Assembly (NCBI GenBank): GCA_038062935.1
Contig: JBBTWG010000026.1
Location: forward strand, 1 to 21,176
DNA length: 21,176 bases
Source of the DNA: JBBTWG01 sp038062935
GTDB taxonomy: Bacteria; Patescibacteriota; Gracilibacteria; UBA1369; UBA12463
Reading direction: 5' to 3'
Under the pieces are notes generated by a model. It worked only from the letters and a program-made list of their open reading frames with translations, was not told where the DNA came from and did no database searches. Shown here in pieces: positions 7,991-15,681 of the stretch. Numbering within the stretch: position 1 is the stretch's first letter; every line of letters starts with the position of its first letter. A program made the position numbers and the translations under genes.

Positions 7991-8740
7991 TTACAGCATA
8001 TTGCTGTACCAGTGTACTATAACGTCTCCGAAAAACATTGCAAAAATGCTTCCTGCCATGAGGAACGGTCCAAATGGAACTGCCGTTTTGGCGTGAGCTT
8101 TTTTTCGGAAAATGAGTATCAGTCCTGTGATCGCACCTGTGATGTATGCGAAGAAAAGTGCGACGAGGAGATTTTGCCAACCGAGAAAAAGTCCCATGAG
8201 TATGCCGAGAAATATATCTCCTTCGCCAATCCATTTTCCTTTTGAGATTGTGTGCTGTATTTGAAAAAAGAGAAATCCGATGAGTGCGCCAATCCCCATT
8301 TGGTTAATCTGAATTTCTTGAAGAACGAGGTTCCCCACAAGAGCTGTTAGAATTCCTGTGATAGAAAAAATATCGGGGATTTCCTGAAAAAGTCCATCGT
8401 ACCAACTGATAGCGCTCATGATGGTGGTCATGAGTGCTACGAAAATGAATGTTGGCACGTCTGGTGAAAATATCCACTGAAGTCCGAAGAGGAGTCCCGT
8501 GATGATTTCGAGGAAAAAATATTCTTTCCCGAATTGTTTTTTGCAGCATCTGGATCTGCCTTTGAGAAGTATGAAACTTGCTAGTGGAATGAGATCTTTT
8601 GCGGTGAGATTTTTTTTGCAATGACTGCAATGCGATCGTCCGAAGATAATTCCTGGTTCATTTTTTTTGTATCGATGGATCAGTACACTGAGGAAGCTTC
8701 CGACGATGGTGCCGAGGAAGAAGAGGAGTGTGGGGAGGAT
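7991..8740 (-). CDS. Type IV prepilin peptidase (A24 family), start codon non-canonical or mutated
   Basis: A polytopic aspartyl protease that cleaves and N-methylates type IV prepilins and related pseudopilins. The conserved N-terminal domain reads GTIVGSFLSVLIHRY, then CSHC (zinc pair; Cys codons at 8618-8620 and 8627-8629), KDLIPLASFILLKGRSRC and a second Cys pair region. The C-terminal peptidase domain has SWYDGLFQEIPD and GEGDIFLGILMG, which carry the two catalytic Asp residues. Between the upstream TAA (8783-8785) and GTG 8458 there is no in-frame ATG, GTG or TTG, although everything conserved lies upstream of 8458. The best-fitting start is the ATC at 8740, giving ILPTLLFFLGTIVGSF and 249 residues, the usual family length. 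This could be an ATC start, an ATG-to-ATC mutation or a sequence error. The frame is the same as that of the upstream TPR gene. Confidence 0.85.
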   Translation of the reverse strand: MLPTLLFFLGTIVGSFLSVLIHRYKKNEPGIIFGRSHCSHCKKNLTAKDLIPLASFILLKGRSRCCKKQFGKEYFFLEIITGLLFGLQWIFSPDVPTFIFVALMTTIMSAISWYDGLFQEIPDIFSITGILTALVGNLVLQEIQINQMGIGALIGFLFFQIQHTISKGKWIGEGDIFLGILMGLFLGWQNLLVALFFAYITGAITGLILIFRKKAHAKTAVPFGPFLMAGSIFAMFFGDVIVHWYSNML

Positions 8741-8747
8741 GGGGGAG

Positions 8748-8789
8748 TTGGGATGTAGGATGTAGAATTTAGGATTTAGGATTTAGGGT
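8748..8789. repeat. Heptamer repeat family A, copy 2
   Basis: Six consecutive 7-bp units (TTGGGAT, GTAGGAT, GTAGAAT, TTAGGAT twice, TTAGGGT). The array fills the junction between the TPR gene and the prepilin peptidase gene and contains the TPR stop codon. Confidence 0.85.
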
Positions 8790-10213
8790 GTCACGCTGGT
8801 TTTCAGTGCATTATTTTCTTTTTGTGTGATCAAATTGTATTTTTCTGCTGCGCTGTTGCTGATGCTGGTTCCTTTTCCCATTTCAAATGCGGTTTTGTAG
8901 TAGTCCTTTGCGGTGGATTGATAGTTGATTTCTTCGAAGAGTCTTCCGAGATTCAGATATGCGACTGCTAACTTTGGATCTTTTTGGATGGCTTTTCCGA
9001 GATTATCTCGGGCACCGTTGTAGTCTTTTTTGGCGAGCAGCGCCCAGCCGAGAAAGTTGTAGCTCATGGCGTTTTCGGGATGTTTCTCAAGGGCTTTTTG
9101 TGCTAGTGCACTGGCCTTTTCTCCGTCCTGCAGTTTTTCAATATAGATCCAGAGGGGGCGAGTAAAGTAGCTCAGATCGTCACTGTTGAGATTGATGACA
9201 TCTTCATAATTTTTTGCTGCCTGATCGTATTTTCCTGTGTCGAAGTAGAGATCTGCAAGCTTCTGTTTTGCTTGAATTTTTGGCTCGAATCCTTTTGTGA
9301 TGGCTTCTTCGATGAGCGCGATTGCTTTTATTTTATTTTGTGATTGATAAGCAAGTCCGAGAAAGAAGACCGTTTCTGGTTTGTGAGGATCGAGTTTTTG
9401 CGCTTGTTCTAGTGCATCTATTGCGTTTTTAGTGTCGTCTTCGTTGAGATAGGCGTATCCGAGGAGAATCCACGCATCGCGATAATCTTTTTTCTCTTGG
9501 ACGACTTGGAAGAGGAGGGGAATTGTGAGTTGAAATTCTTTTGCTTGATTCAGATTTTTGGCGATGAGCGTCTTGAGATAGATGAGTTGTGATCCTTGTG
9601 TGCTCGAGAAAACTTCGTAACTCTTCAATATTTCTTGTGCGTTTTTCTGAATTTCTGGATTCGTGTTTTTTTGTGTGACCACTCCGAGAATTTTTTTGCT
9701 GTCGTCGTATTTACCGAAGTACGCATAGAGAAGACCTTTGTAGTAGTCGATTGTGTCGTTTTGTTGCTGGATGGTCGTAGTGAGATCGAGCGCTTTTTGT
9801 GGTTTTCCTTGTCCGATGTAGGTTTTGATGAGGTTGATGTTACCTTCGATATTTGCTGAATCTTTTTTCAAAACGTTCAGAAAAATTTCGAGTGCGCGTT
9901 CATAGTCTCTTCTTTTCAGGTGAAGTTTTCCAATTTTCAAGAGCGGTTCCACCGCTTCTGGATTGATTTTATTCGCGAGCACATATTCGTTGAAGGCGAG
10001 TGTATCGTTATTTTTTTTGACGAATCCGTCACCTTTTTCGAGATGTTCGAAGTATGTCGGTGATGATGGTTCTGGATCTTTTCTGGTTTCTTTTTGGACG
10101 ACGGTTATTTTTTGCGGTTCGTTGTTGATTTGGATGACGTTCGTCAAGATAAGCCCGAGAATGGCGAGCGTGAGTGTGAGGAGGATAGTGAGGCCTGTAA
10201 CGAGTTTCTTCAT
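8783..10213 (-). CDS. Membrane-anchored tetratricopeptide repeat protein
   Basis: A 476-residue protein with one N-terminal transmembrane segment (residues 5-26), a short charged linker, then TPR helices from about residue 54 to the C-terminus. Clear TPR units include AVEPLLKIGKLHLKRRDYER, DAWILLGYAYLNEDDTKNAI, AMSYNFLGWALLAKKDYNGA and AVAYLNLGRLFEEINYQST. TPRs are protein-binding scaffolds; the N-in topology predicts the repeats outside the membrane. The gene overlaps ruvC by four bases (ATGA at 10213-10210), so translation is probably coupled. The next gene downstream is a prepilin peptidase, which makes a pilus or secretion scaffold role plausible, but nothing in the sequence proves it. 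The TAA stop is inside a family A repeat. Confidence 0.88.
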   Translation of the reverse strand: MKKLVTGLTILLTLTLAILGLILTNVIQINNEPQKITVVQKETRKDPEPSSPTYFEHLEKGDGFVKKNNDTLAFNEYVLANKINPEAVEPLLKIGKLHLKRRDYERALEIFLNVLKKDSANIEGNINLIKTYIGQGKPQKALDLTTTIQQQNDTIDYYKGLLYAYFGKYDDSKKILGVVTQKNTNPEIQKNAQEILKSYEVFSSTQGSQLIYLKTLIAKNLNQAKEFQLTIPLLFQVVQEKKDYRDAWILLGYAYLNEDDTKNAIDALEQAQKLDPHKPETVFFLGLAYQSQNKIKAIALIEEAITKGFEPKIQAKQKLADLYFDTGKYDQAAKNYEDVINLNSDDLSYFTRPLWIYIEKLQDGEKASALAQKALEKHPENAMSYNFLGWALLAKKDYNGARDNLGKAIQKDPKLAVAYLNLGRLFEEINYQSTAKDYYKTAFEMGKGTSISNSAAEKYNLITQKENNALKTSVTP

Positions 10214-10695
10214 GAGTTGTGAAATTGTATGTTTGCCGAGAAGCAGAGTGCGATGGCGAGCGCGTCGGCGGCGTCATCGGGAGTGGGAACTTCTTTCAAT
10301 TTCAGAATGAGTTGTACCATTTTTTGTATGCTTTTTTTCTCCGCTTTTCCGTCGCCACAGATGTTCATTTTAATTTCGTTTGGGGTGTATTCCTGTGTCC
10401 AGATATTTTCTTCTTGGAGTTTCTGCATGAGCACTCCACGGCTTTCTGATACGGCCATTGCTGTCTTTACATTTTTGGAAAAGAAAAGTTTTTCGACCGC
10501 GGCGTATCCTGGATTCCAGGCCTTGATGATGCTATCGAGGTCGTCACGGATTTGCGAGAGACGTTGTGCTTGTGAATATTTTCTTTCGGTTTTGATGCAT
10601 CCGTAATCAAGGAGCGTGACGACGCCTTTGATGACTTCGATGATGCCGAAGCCTGTTGTTTCCGTGCCGGGATCGAGGCCGAGGATGCGCGTCAT
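10210..10695 (-). CDS. ruvC: Holliday junction resolvase RuvC
   Basis: A 161-residue homodimeric endonuclease that cuts four-way DNA junctions during recombinational repair with RuvAB. The acidic active-site residues are visible: Asp8 in ILGLDPGTETTGFG, Glu68 in AAVEKLFFSKNVKTA, and Asp140/Asp141 with Asp144 in PTPDDAADALAIAL. The conserved helix NICGDGKAEKKSIQKMV (about 111-127) is also present. It overlaps pyk by four bases at its start (ATGA, 10695-10692) and the TPR gene by four at its end, so all three are probably translationally coupled. ruvA is encoded elsewhere in the window (18115-18690); ruvB is not seen here. Length is slightly below the usual 165-175. Confidence 0.96.
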   Translation of the reverse strand: MTRILGLDPGTETTGFGIIEVIKGVVTLLDYGCIKTERKYSQAQRLSQIRDDLDSIIKAWNPGYAAVEKLFFSKNVKTAMAVSESRGVLMQKLQEENIWTQEYTPNEIKMNICGDGKAEKKSIQKMVQLILKLKEVPTPDDAADALAIALCFSANIQFHNS

Positions 10696-12107
10696 GGGAG
10701 GATAATAGTAGAGATGATTTTTTGTTTTTTGCTGGCGTTCACGACGATGACGACTTCGTCTCCTTTTTTCCCAATCTTTTTTTCTTTCAGAAGGTTTTCA
10801 ATTTCTTCCGAGATATTTTTGAAATCGACTTTTTTGACGAATACTTCGTTGCAGCCCCAGACGAGCGCCATTTGATTTTTGACTTTTTCGTACGGAGTCA
10901 CGGTGATGATGGGTGTGTAGAAGCGATGTTTTGCTATGTGCTCTGCGGTAAAACCTGTTGTGCTTACTGCGACGATATACTCTGCATGAATATCCATGGC
11001 TAATTCGGCAGCGTTCAGACATGTGGCATTTGAAATGGCGCGATCGACGTCTTTTTTTCTTTGGTAGGAATTTTGAAAATGTTTTTGAATATTTCCTTCG
11101 GTGGCGCTGGCAACTTTTGCGAGTGTTTCCACTGCTTCTATCGGATATTTTCCGACCGCGGTTTCGTTGGAAAGCATGAGTGCGTCGCTGTGATCGAAAA
11201 CGGCGTTTGCTGCGTCACTGATTTCTGCGCGTGTGGCTCGTGGATTTTCGACCATGGAGTTGAGAATGTGTGTGGCAGTGATGACTGGTTTCCCGTAGTG
11301 ATTGCAGAGGACAATTGCTCGCTTTTGGACAATTGGTACGTTTTCTGCCGGAATTTCGATGCCGAGATCACCGCGTGCGATCATTACGGCGTCGGAGGCC
11401 TGGATAATTTCTTCGAGATTTTCGACGGCTTGCCGTTGCTCAATTTTTGCCATGATCTTCGCTTCTGATTTGTGTGAAGTGATGATTTTTCGCAATTCAT
11501 TCATGTCCTCAGCGGTCCGGACGAATGAGAGCGCTACGTAATCGACTTCATGTGCAATTCCAAAATCAAGATCTTTGCGATCTTTTTCGGTGAGTGCCGA
11601 CATTTGGATGTCGGACATCGGTGCGTTGATACCTTTTCTGGACTTTATTAAACCGTTATTCATCACGGTGCAGACAACTTCCGTGCCTTCAATTTTTTCG
11701 ACTTCACATTCGATGAGGCCATCGTCGATGAGGAGTAAATCTCCCTCTTTTACATCTTCGTGAAATTTTTCATAGTCCACAGGAATGAGTTTTTTGTCTG
11801 CTTTTATTTCCTGAGTTGTGAGAGTGATGGTGTCACCTTTTTTCACGGCGATGCCTTCTGCTGGCGCGTCCGCGACTCGGATTTTTGGGCCTTGCAGATC
11901 CTGCAAAATCGCGATTGGTCTTTTGAGTTTTTCTGAAACGGTTCGCACATTGCGAATAATTTCTTTGAATTGATCGTACGTTCCATGCGAAAAATTGAGT
12001 CGCGCGACGTTCATGCCGGCGAGCACCATTTTTTCGAGCGTTTTGATATCACTGCTCGCGGGACCGAGCGTGCAGACGATTTTGGTGTATTTCGTTGTTT
12101 GAAACAT
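10692..12107 (-). CDS. pyk: Pyruvate kinase
   Basis: A 471-residue enzyme that transfers phosphate from phosphoenolpyruvate to ADP, the last step of glycolysis. Motifs include KIVCTLGPAS (residues 9-18), MNVARLNFSHGTYDQF (about 32-47), the active-site Lys region IMAKIEQRQAVENLEEI, MIARGDLGIEIPAENVPIVQ and LSNETAVGKYPIEAVETLA. A few normally fixed positions are changed (THILNSMVENPRATRAEIS in place of TQMLESM..PRPTRAE), which is unusual but leaves catalytic residues in place. The C-terminal regulatory domain is present (GFTAEHIAKHRF). It heads the pyk-ruvC-TPR group with ATGA overlaps. A weak promoter lies at 12136-12163. The leader just before the ATG is pyrimidine-rich (CCCCTCCTCAC) and contains no Shine-Dalgarno site. 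Confidence 0.96.
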   Translation of the reverse strand: MFQTTKYTKIVCTLGPASSDIKTLEKMVLAGMNVARLNFSHGTYDQFKEIIRNVRTVSEKLKRPIAILQDLQGPKIRVADAPAEGIAVKKGDTITLTTQEIKADKKLIPVDYEKFHEDVKEGDLLLIDDGLIECEVEKIEGTEVVCTVMNNGLIKSRKGINAPMSDIQMSALTEKDRKDLDFGIAHEVDYVALSFVRTAEDMNELRKIITSHKSEAKIMAKIEQRQAVENLEEIIQASDAVMIARGDLGIEIPAENVPIVQKRAIVLCNHYGKPVITATHILNSMVENPRATRAEISDAANAVFDHSDALMLSNETAVGKYPIEAVETLAKVASATEGNIQKHFQNSYQRKKDVDRAISNATCLNAAELAMDIHAEYIVAVSTTGFTAEHIAKHRFYTPIITVTPYEKVKNQMALVWGCNEVFVKKVDFKNISEEIENLLKEKKIGKKGDEVVIVVNASKKQKIISTIILP

Positions 12108-12135
12108 GTGAGGAGGGGATTACGGTACTTTTTCT

Positions 12136-12163
12136 ATCATATCCTGCTGCTTCATCGTAGCAA
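12136..12163 (-). promoter_or_regulatory. Putative promoter for the pyk-ruvC-TPR operon
   Basis: On the minus strand TTGCTA (12163-12158), a 16-base spacer and TATGAT (12141-12136). The predicted transcript start is near 12129, about 22 bases before ATG 12107. The gap 12108-12257 is the only divergent intergenic region in the window, which supports a promoter here. Confidence 0.4.
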
Positions 12164-12219
12164 GTTTTCGTGGTTGTTTTCCAGTTTATCTTTTTTCTCT
12201 TGAGGGAAGGGGATTATTG

Positions 12220-12248
12220 TTGATATGGTCGCTTCTTAGTTATTTATT
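12220..12248 (+). promoter_or_regulatory. Possible promoter for the plus-strand receiver-like gene
   Basis: TTGATA (12220-12225), a 17-base spacer and TTTATT (12243-12248), ending 9 bases before ATG 12258. The -10 is weak. If correct, the transcript would begin almost at the start codon. Confidence 0.25.
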
Positions 12249-12257
12249 TCCCTTTGT

Positions 12258-12713
12258 ATGGTCAATATTCTCTATTTGGAAGGATCCCGTGGCGACAATG
12301 ACTTGGCAGAGCTTGTTCGAGTGAGCATGACAGAAGTCATCGAAAGGCGTGGCCATGCTGTAACTCCTGTTTCAACTCATGCAGAAGCCGTTTCTGCCTT
12401 GGAGGAGTCTCGTACTGGCACTTCTTTTGATCTGGCTTTGATTTCTAATGTTCGTTCTCCTCTGAGTGGCGTTGAGACTGTTCTTGCTGCTCAAGATGAA
12501 GGTGTTCCTCAGATTGTGCTTTTGGTCTCATTTGGTGTTCATTCCGCACTTCATGGTGACCCTCGGCTTTCTTCTGTGCGCCTCTTGGGTGATCTTGCTC
12601 GACCACCTTTTGTTACTCGTACAATTCATGAAGTGCTTGGATTGCCGGAACATCCCTTGGATGACCGGAGATTCCATGAGGATCTTCCTTTTGCTGAAAC
12701 TATTTTACCGTGA
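12258..12713 (+). CDS. Stand-alone pseudo-receiver (CheY-like) domain protein
   Basis: The only plus-strand gene; 151 residues. The fold pattern of a response-regulator receiver is recognisable: a first strand VNILYLEGS, a second FDLALISNVRSPLSG (residues 57-71), a third VPQIVLLVSFG, and LLGDLARPPF in place of the usual YLxKPF. The phosphoacceptor Asp position (residue 63) is Ser, only one acidic residue (Glu8) stands where an acidic pair is expected, and the Lys of the KP motif is Arg. Classical phosphotransfer is therefore unlikely, and it may be a constitutive or protein-binding receiver. There is no output domain and no kinase nearby. Its 3' end overlaps the convergent glmS gene by 14 bases. 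Assignment to the receiver fold is by pattern only. Confidence 0.65.
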   Translation: MVNILYLEGSRGDNDLAELVRVSMTEVIERRGHAVTPVSTHAEAVSALEESRTGTSFDLALISNVRSPLSGVETVLAAQDEGVPQIVLLVSFGVHSALHGDPRLSSVRLLGDLARPPFVTRTIHEVLGLPEHPLDDRRFHEDLPFAETILP

Positions 12714-14514
12714 CGCTCTTCGCCAAATTTCTCGGCATGTCGGGATTATTTTGTCGAATGACGGCGATTTGATACGCGAGAATTTGCACGGGAATGATAT
12801 TGACGATAGGGGAGAGTTCTCCTGCGTCTGGCACGCGAATCCATTCATCGAAGATCTCTTCTTTGCGTGGACCGATGCCGATAATCATGCCTCCGCGAGC
12901 TTTGATTTCCTGAGCGTTGCTGAGCATGGCTTTTCGGTTTTCGTCGTTGGCTGTGAAGACGATACATGGAGTGTTTTTCGTGATGAGTGCGAGTGGGCCG
13001 TGTTTCAATTCTCCGCCGGCAAAACCTTCGGCGTGGATGTAAGTGACTTCTTGGAGTTTGATTGCCGCTTCGAGTGCCATGGGATAATTTTTCCCGCGGC
13101 CTATGATGTACATGCTTTCGGCGTCTTTGATTTTTTCTGCGACTTCTTTGATGTGCTCTTCGTATCGTGGATTCAACATGTCGTTGATTTCACTCGCGGT
13201 TTCGGCCAAAACTCTGCGACCTTCTGAAATTTTCCCGGCACACGCGTGCGCGAGAAGCGCGAGGATGGCGAGCTGGGAGGTCGTCGCTTTTGTCGATGCT
13301 ACTGCGATTTCTCGGCCGGCCTTGATCGGGATCACGAGATCGGACATGCGCGCCATGGTGGAGGATTCGACGTTTACGATGGAGATAATTTTGGCGCCTT
13401 TTTTCTTGGCGACTTCCAATGCTTCGAGCGTATCGGCCGTTTCGCCACTTTGAGAGACAGCGACGATGAGAGAGCGATCGGTGAGAAAATGATGATATGC
13501 TGGGAATTCTGATCCGAAAGAAAAATTCACGTGCTTCTTTGCGATTTCTGCGAAGAAGTATTCCCCGGTCATACAGACCTTTCCGGCGGTTCCGCAACCA
13601 ATGAAATAGGTTCCGAATGCTTTATTAATTTCTGCTGCGGCTTTTTCGAGCAGTTTTTCGTCTTGATTGATGGCTCTGTAGAGTGTTTCTTTCTGTTCGG
13701 TGATTTCTTTGATCATGAAATGCGGGAAATCGCCTTTTTCGGCAGTCTCTTCTTTCCAGTGGATTTCTACGATTCTTTTTTCTATCGCTTCTCCTGTTGC
13801 GAGATCGTTGAAAATTGCACCATTTTCGTTGATGGTGATAACCTGATCGTCATCGAGATACATGACTTGATTGGTTTCGCTAATGAATGCCGGAATGTCG
13901 CTCGCGATGAAGAATTCATCCTTCGCTTTTCCCACTCCCACGATCAGTGGAGATCCGCGTCTGGCAGCCATTATTTTGTTCTCTTTTTGTGACATCACGA
14001 GCACGGCGTAGCGCCCCTCGACTTCTTTGAGTGCCTTCTTTACCGCGGATTCGAAATCCATTTTTTTGTTCAATTCTTCAATTAAATGTGCGAGAACTTC
14101 GGTGTCTGTCTCGCTGCGGAAGAGGTGTCCCTGTGAGACAAGCTTTTCTTTGACTTCGAGATAATTTTCGAAAATGCCGTTGTGAATTAATACGATTTCG
14201 CGATTTTCGCTGTAGTGTGGATGTGCATTGGAGTCTGTGACGCCGCCGTGTGTCGCCCAGCGTGAGTGGCCCATGCTGATAGAATTTTTCTGTGTTTCTG
14301 GTTTTTTTCTTCCTTTGAGTTCTTCGCAACGTTCGAGTTCCTGCGCTTCGAAATCACCGATTTTCCCCGTTTGTTTGTGGATAAAAATTTCATCACCGCG
14401 TTTGTCGGCGATACCCCAAGAATCGTAGCCGCGATATTCGAGTTTTTTCAGGCCCGCGATGACCATCGGGAGACTATCTTTTTGAGGACCGAAATAGGCA
14501 AAGATTCCGCACAT
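12700..14514 (-). CDS. glmS: Glutamine--fructose-6-phosphate aminotransferase (isomerizing)
   Basis: A 604-residue enzyme that makes glucosamine-6-phosphate from fructose-6-phosphate and glutamine, the entry step to UDP-GlcNAc and peptidoglycan. The start is fixed at ATG 14514 because Cys2 of MCGIFAYFG is the N-terminal glutaminase nucleophile; the frame is open further upstream (to TTG 14547), but that would bury the Cys. An AGGA Shine-Dalgarno site lies 9 bases before this ATG. The glutaminase domain shows YRGYDSWGIA, GHSRWATHGG and HNGIFEN. Two SIS isomerase domains follow (GCGTAGKVCMTGEYF; SQSGETADTLEAL; GRGKNYPMALEAAIKLQEV). The C-terminus PRNLAKSVTV is intact. Its 3' end overlaps the convergent receiver-like gene by 14 bases. 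Confidence 0.97.
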   Translation of the reverse strand: MCGIFAYFGPQKDSLPMVIAGLKKLEYRGYDSWGIADKRGDEIFIHKQTGKIGDFEAQELERCEELKGRKKPETQKNSISMGHSRWATHGGVTDSNAHPHYSENREIVLIHNGIFENYLEVKEKLVSQGHLFRSETDTEVLAHLIEELNKKMDFESAVKKALKEVEGRYAVLVMSQKENKIMAARRGSPLIVGVGKAKDEFFIASDIPAFISETNQVMYLDDDQVITINENGAIFNDLATGEAIEKRIVEIHWKEETAEKGDFPHFMIKEITEQKETLYRAINQDEKLLEKAAAEINKAFGTYFIGCGTAGKVCMTGEYFFAEIAKKHVNFSFGSEFPAYHHFLTDRSLIVAVSQSGETADTLEALEVAKKKGAKIISIVNVESSTMARMSDLVIPIKAGREIAVASTKATTSQLAILALLAHACAGKISEGRRVLAETASEINDMLNPRYEEHIKEVAEKIKDAESMYIIGRGKNYPMALEAAIKLQEVTYIHAEGFAGGELKHGPLALITKNTPCIVFTANDENRKAMLSNAQEIKARGGMIIGIGPRKEEIFDEWIRVPDAGELSPIVNIIPVQILAYQIAVIRQNNPDMPRNLAKSVTVK

Positions 14515-14523
14515 ATGGATGTA

Positions 14524-14527
14524 TCCT
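14524..14527 (-). promoter_or_regulatory. Shine-Dalgarno site of glmS
   Basis: AGGA on the minus strand, 9 bases before ATG 14514. It confirms the MCGIF start over upstream alternatives and is one of very few recognisable ribosome-binding sites in this window. Confidence 0.6.
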
Positions 14528-14563
14528 AGCATGGATGCGGCTATCAAAAAAGCCCGTCCTTCG

Positions 14564-15025
14564 TTATTTTATTGAATGCAGAATTGCCTGTTCCAATTTC
14601 TGAGATTCATCCGTTCCCATCCTGTACATTTTCCCATTTTTCAGTTTTATTTCAACTGCATCAAGACCGGAAACATTGTAAATCCACATCTTGGGCCAAA
14701 ACCACACCTTGATTCCCCAGCCATGATACCAATGATTTTTTGTAGATGTTGCCGAGGCTATTTCATTCAGGGGAAATTTTTTCCCAAAAATACCCCAGCC
14801 GAATTTGATTCTCAGGTAATTTTTATCAATCGTGACCGTAAGCGACGAAAATGACGCCAGGATAAACACAATGAATGCCATTATGGCAGTGACCGCAAAA
14901 TTTGGGCCGGAGTTGTACGAGGGAGGCTCTGCCAAGGCTGTCATATGCATCCATGTGAAAAGTACCAGCACGGCCAGTGTTACCACCAGCATCAGGTAGC
15001 CGATTTGGGTGTGTTTGTAGTTCAT
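14564..15025 (-). CDS. Small membrane protein with PH-like cytosolic domain
   Basis: A 153-residue protein with two predicted transmembrane helices (residues about 8-28 and 43-63), then a soluble domain of about 85 residues. That domain has the alternating strand pattern of bacterial PH-like domains (LTVTIDKNYLRIKFG, FPLNEIASATSTKNHWYHGWG, GLDAVEIKLKNGKMYRMGT) and ends in a helix (SQKLEQAILHSIK). Proteins of this layout are common and mostly uncharacterised; some take part in envelope stress functions. I cannot assign a role. It is followed by glmS after a 49-base gap and preceded by a 120-base gap that contains only a short hairpin (AGCAT-loop-ATGCT, near 15042-15054). Confidence 0.75.
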   Translation of the reverse strand: MNYKHTQIGYLMLVVTLAVLVLFTWMHMTALAEPPSYNSGPNFAVTAIMAFIVFILASFSSLTVTIDKNYLRIKFGWGIFGKKFPLNEIASATSTKNHWYHGWGIKVWFWPKMWIYNVSGLDAVEIKLKNGKMYRMGTDESQKLEQAILHSIK

Positions 15026-15145
15026 GGGATTGGGATATTAGCATGAAATGCTGTGTCAGCGCCAAGACATATTCTCTATCAACAAACTGGTTCCAAGAAT
15101 ATTATTGATGGGGATATAGCTAGTTACGTGATGTAAATTTCATTT

Positions 15146-15673
15146 CTACCACGCCATATTCAGCCACAAACTCAGTATTATCAGTACTGATATTGTAGTA
15201 CCGAGAACTAAGGAATGGGCTACCTCTCTAACAGACAGAACTTTCGATTCCCGAACCATTTTATATGTGATGATAGAAGCTGGAAAAATTATTAACTGCG
15301 ACAATAGACCTGGAGAATATTCGGAGAACAGGAACGTTGTGATTATGTGGAAAATTCCATTTGTAAAAAATACGGTTTGCACTGCTAATGCCAAAAATAT
15401 TGCAGTCTTTGAACCTTTTTTGATGCCCCACATCATCACTCCAATGAAAAGAATAATCATTGCATGCGAGAGCAGGTAATAATTTTTACTCGTTGTACCG
15501 AAATGTCTGGTAGCCCATTCCGGGAATCCAAAAAAATATTCATCAATGAAATGTGAAAAATTCAGGAACTGGATTGCTATCAGTTTATTGAGATTTAACC
15601 GACATGTTTTCAGCTTATCCACAATTTTGTGCATGATATGCGAACAAGCTTGAAAACGTTTTTTGATAAACAT
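15146..15673 (-). CDS. HXXEE-type integral membrane protein
   Basis: A 175-residue protein with about four to five hydrophobic helices. It shows the pattern of the HXXEE family: HFIDEYFFGFPEWA (residues about 41-54), then NGIFHIITTFLFSEYSPGLL (about 104-123) followed by a Pro-containing helix. The family name motif appears here as HFIDE, with the first Glu replaced by Asp. Function of the family is unknown. It starts 9 bases after the nickel permease stop. A perfect TATAAT lies 8 bases before this ATG, so either the transcript is leaderless or the real start is Met14 (15634); the first 13 residues are not family-like. Association with the nickel SOD cassette could be positional only. Confidence 0.7.
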   Translation of the reverse strand: MFIKKRFQACSHIMHKIVDKLKTCRLNLNKLIAIQFLNFSHFIDEYFFGFPEWATRHFGTTSKNYYLLSHAMIILFIGVMMWGIKKGSKTAIFLALAVQTVFFTNGIFHIITTFLFSEYSPGLLSQLIIFPASIITYKMVRESKVLSVREVAHSLVLGTTISVLIILSLWLNMAW

Positions 15674-15681
15674 TTATTTCG

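Noticed and set aside
7991..8458. Short prepilin peptidase of 155 residues from GTG 8458
   Set aside because: The conserved N-terminal zinc domain and first helix are encoded in the same frame upstream, so this start would remove essential family parts.
8748..8789. CRISPR array or telomere-like repeat (unit resembles TTTAGGG)
   Set aside because: There are no spacers, the units are directly tandem and degenerate, and the arrays are short and internal to operons. Resemblance to plant telomere repeats is coincidental.
12466..13227. Long plus-strand open frame of 253 codons opposite glmS
   Set aside because: It is antisense to conserved glmS sequence, starts inside the receiver-like gene in another frame, and encodes a Phe/Cys-rich product typical of shadow frames.
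14515..14547. Longer glmS starting at TTG 14547
   Set aside because: It would place 11 residues before the catalytic Cys that must follow the initiator Met; the MCGIF start has a Shine-Dalgarno site.
14540..14575. Terminator-like GACGGGCTTTTTT before glmS
   Set aside because: The run of T after a GC-rich segment looks like a terminator end, but no complementary arm (AAGCCCG) is present upstream on the minus strand, so no stable stem can form.
15042..15054. Small hairpin AGCAT-loop-ATGCT upstream of the PH-like gene
   Set aside because: A five-base-pair stem with a three-base loop and no T run is too weak to call a terminator or regulatory element.
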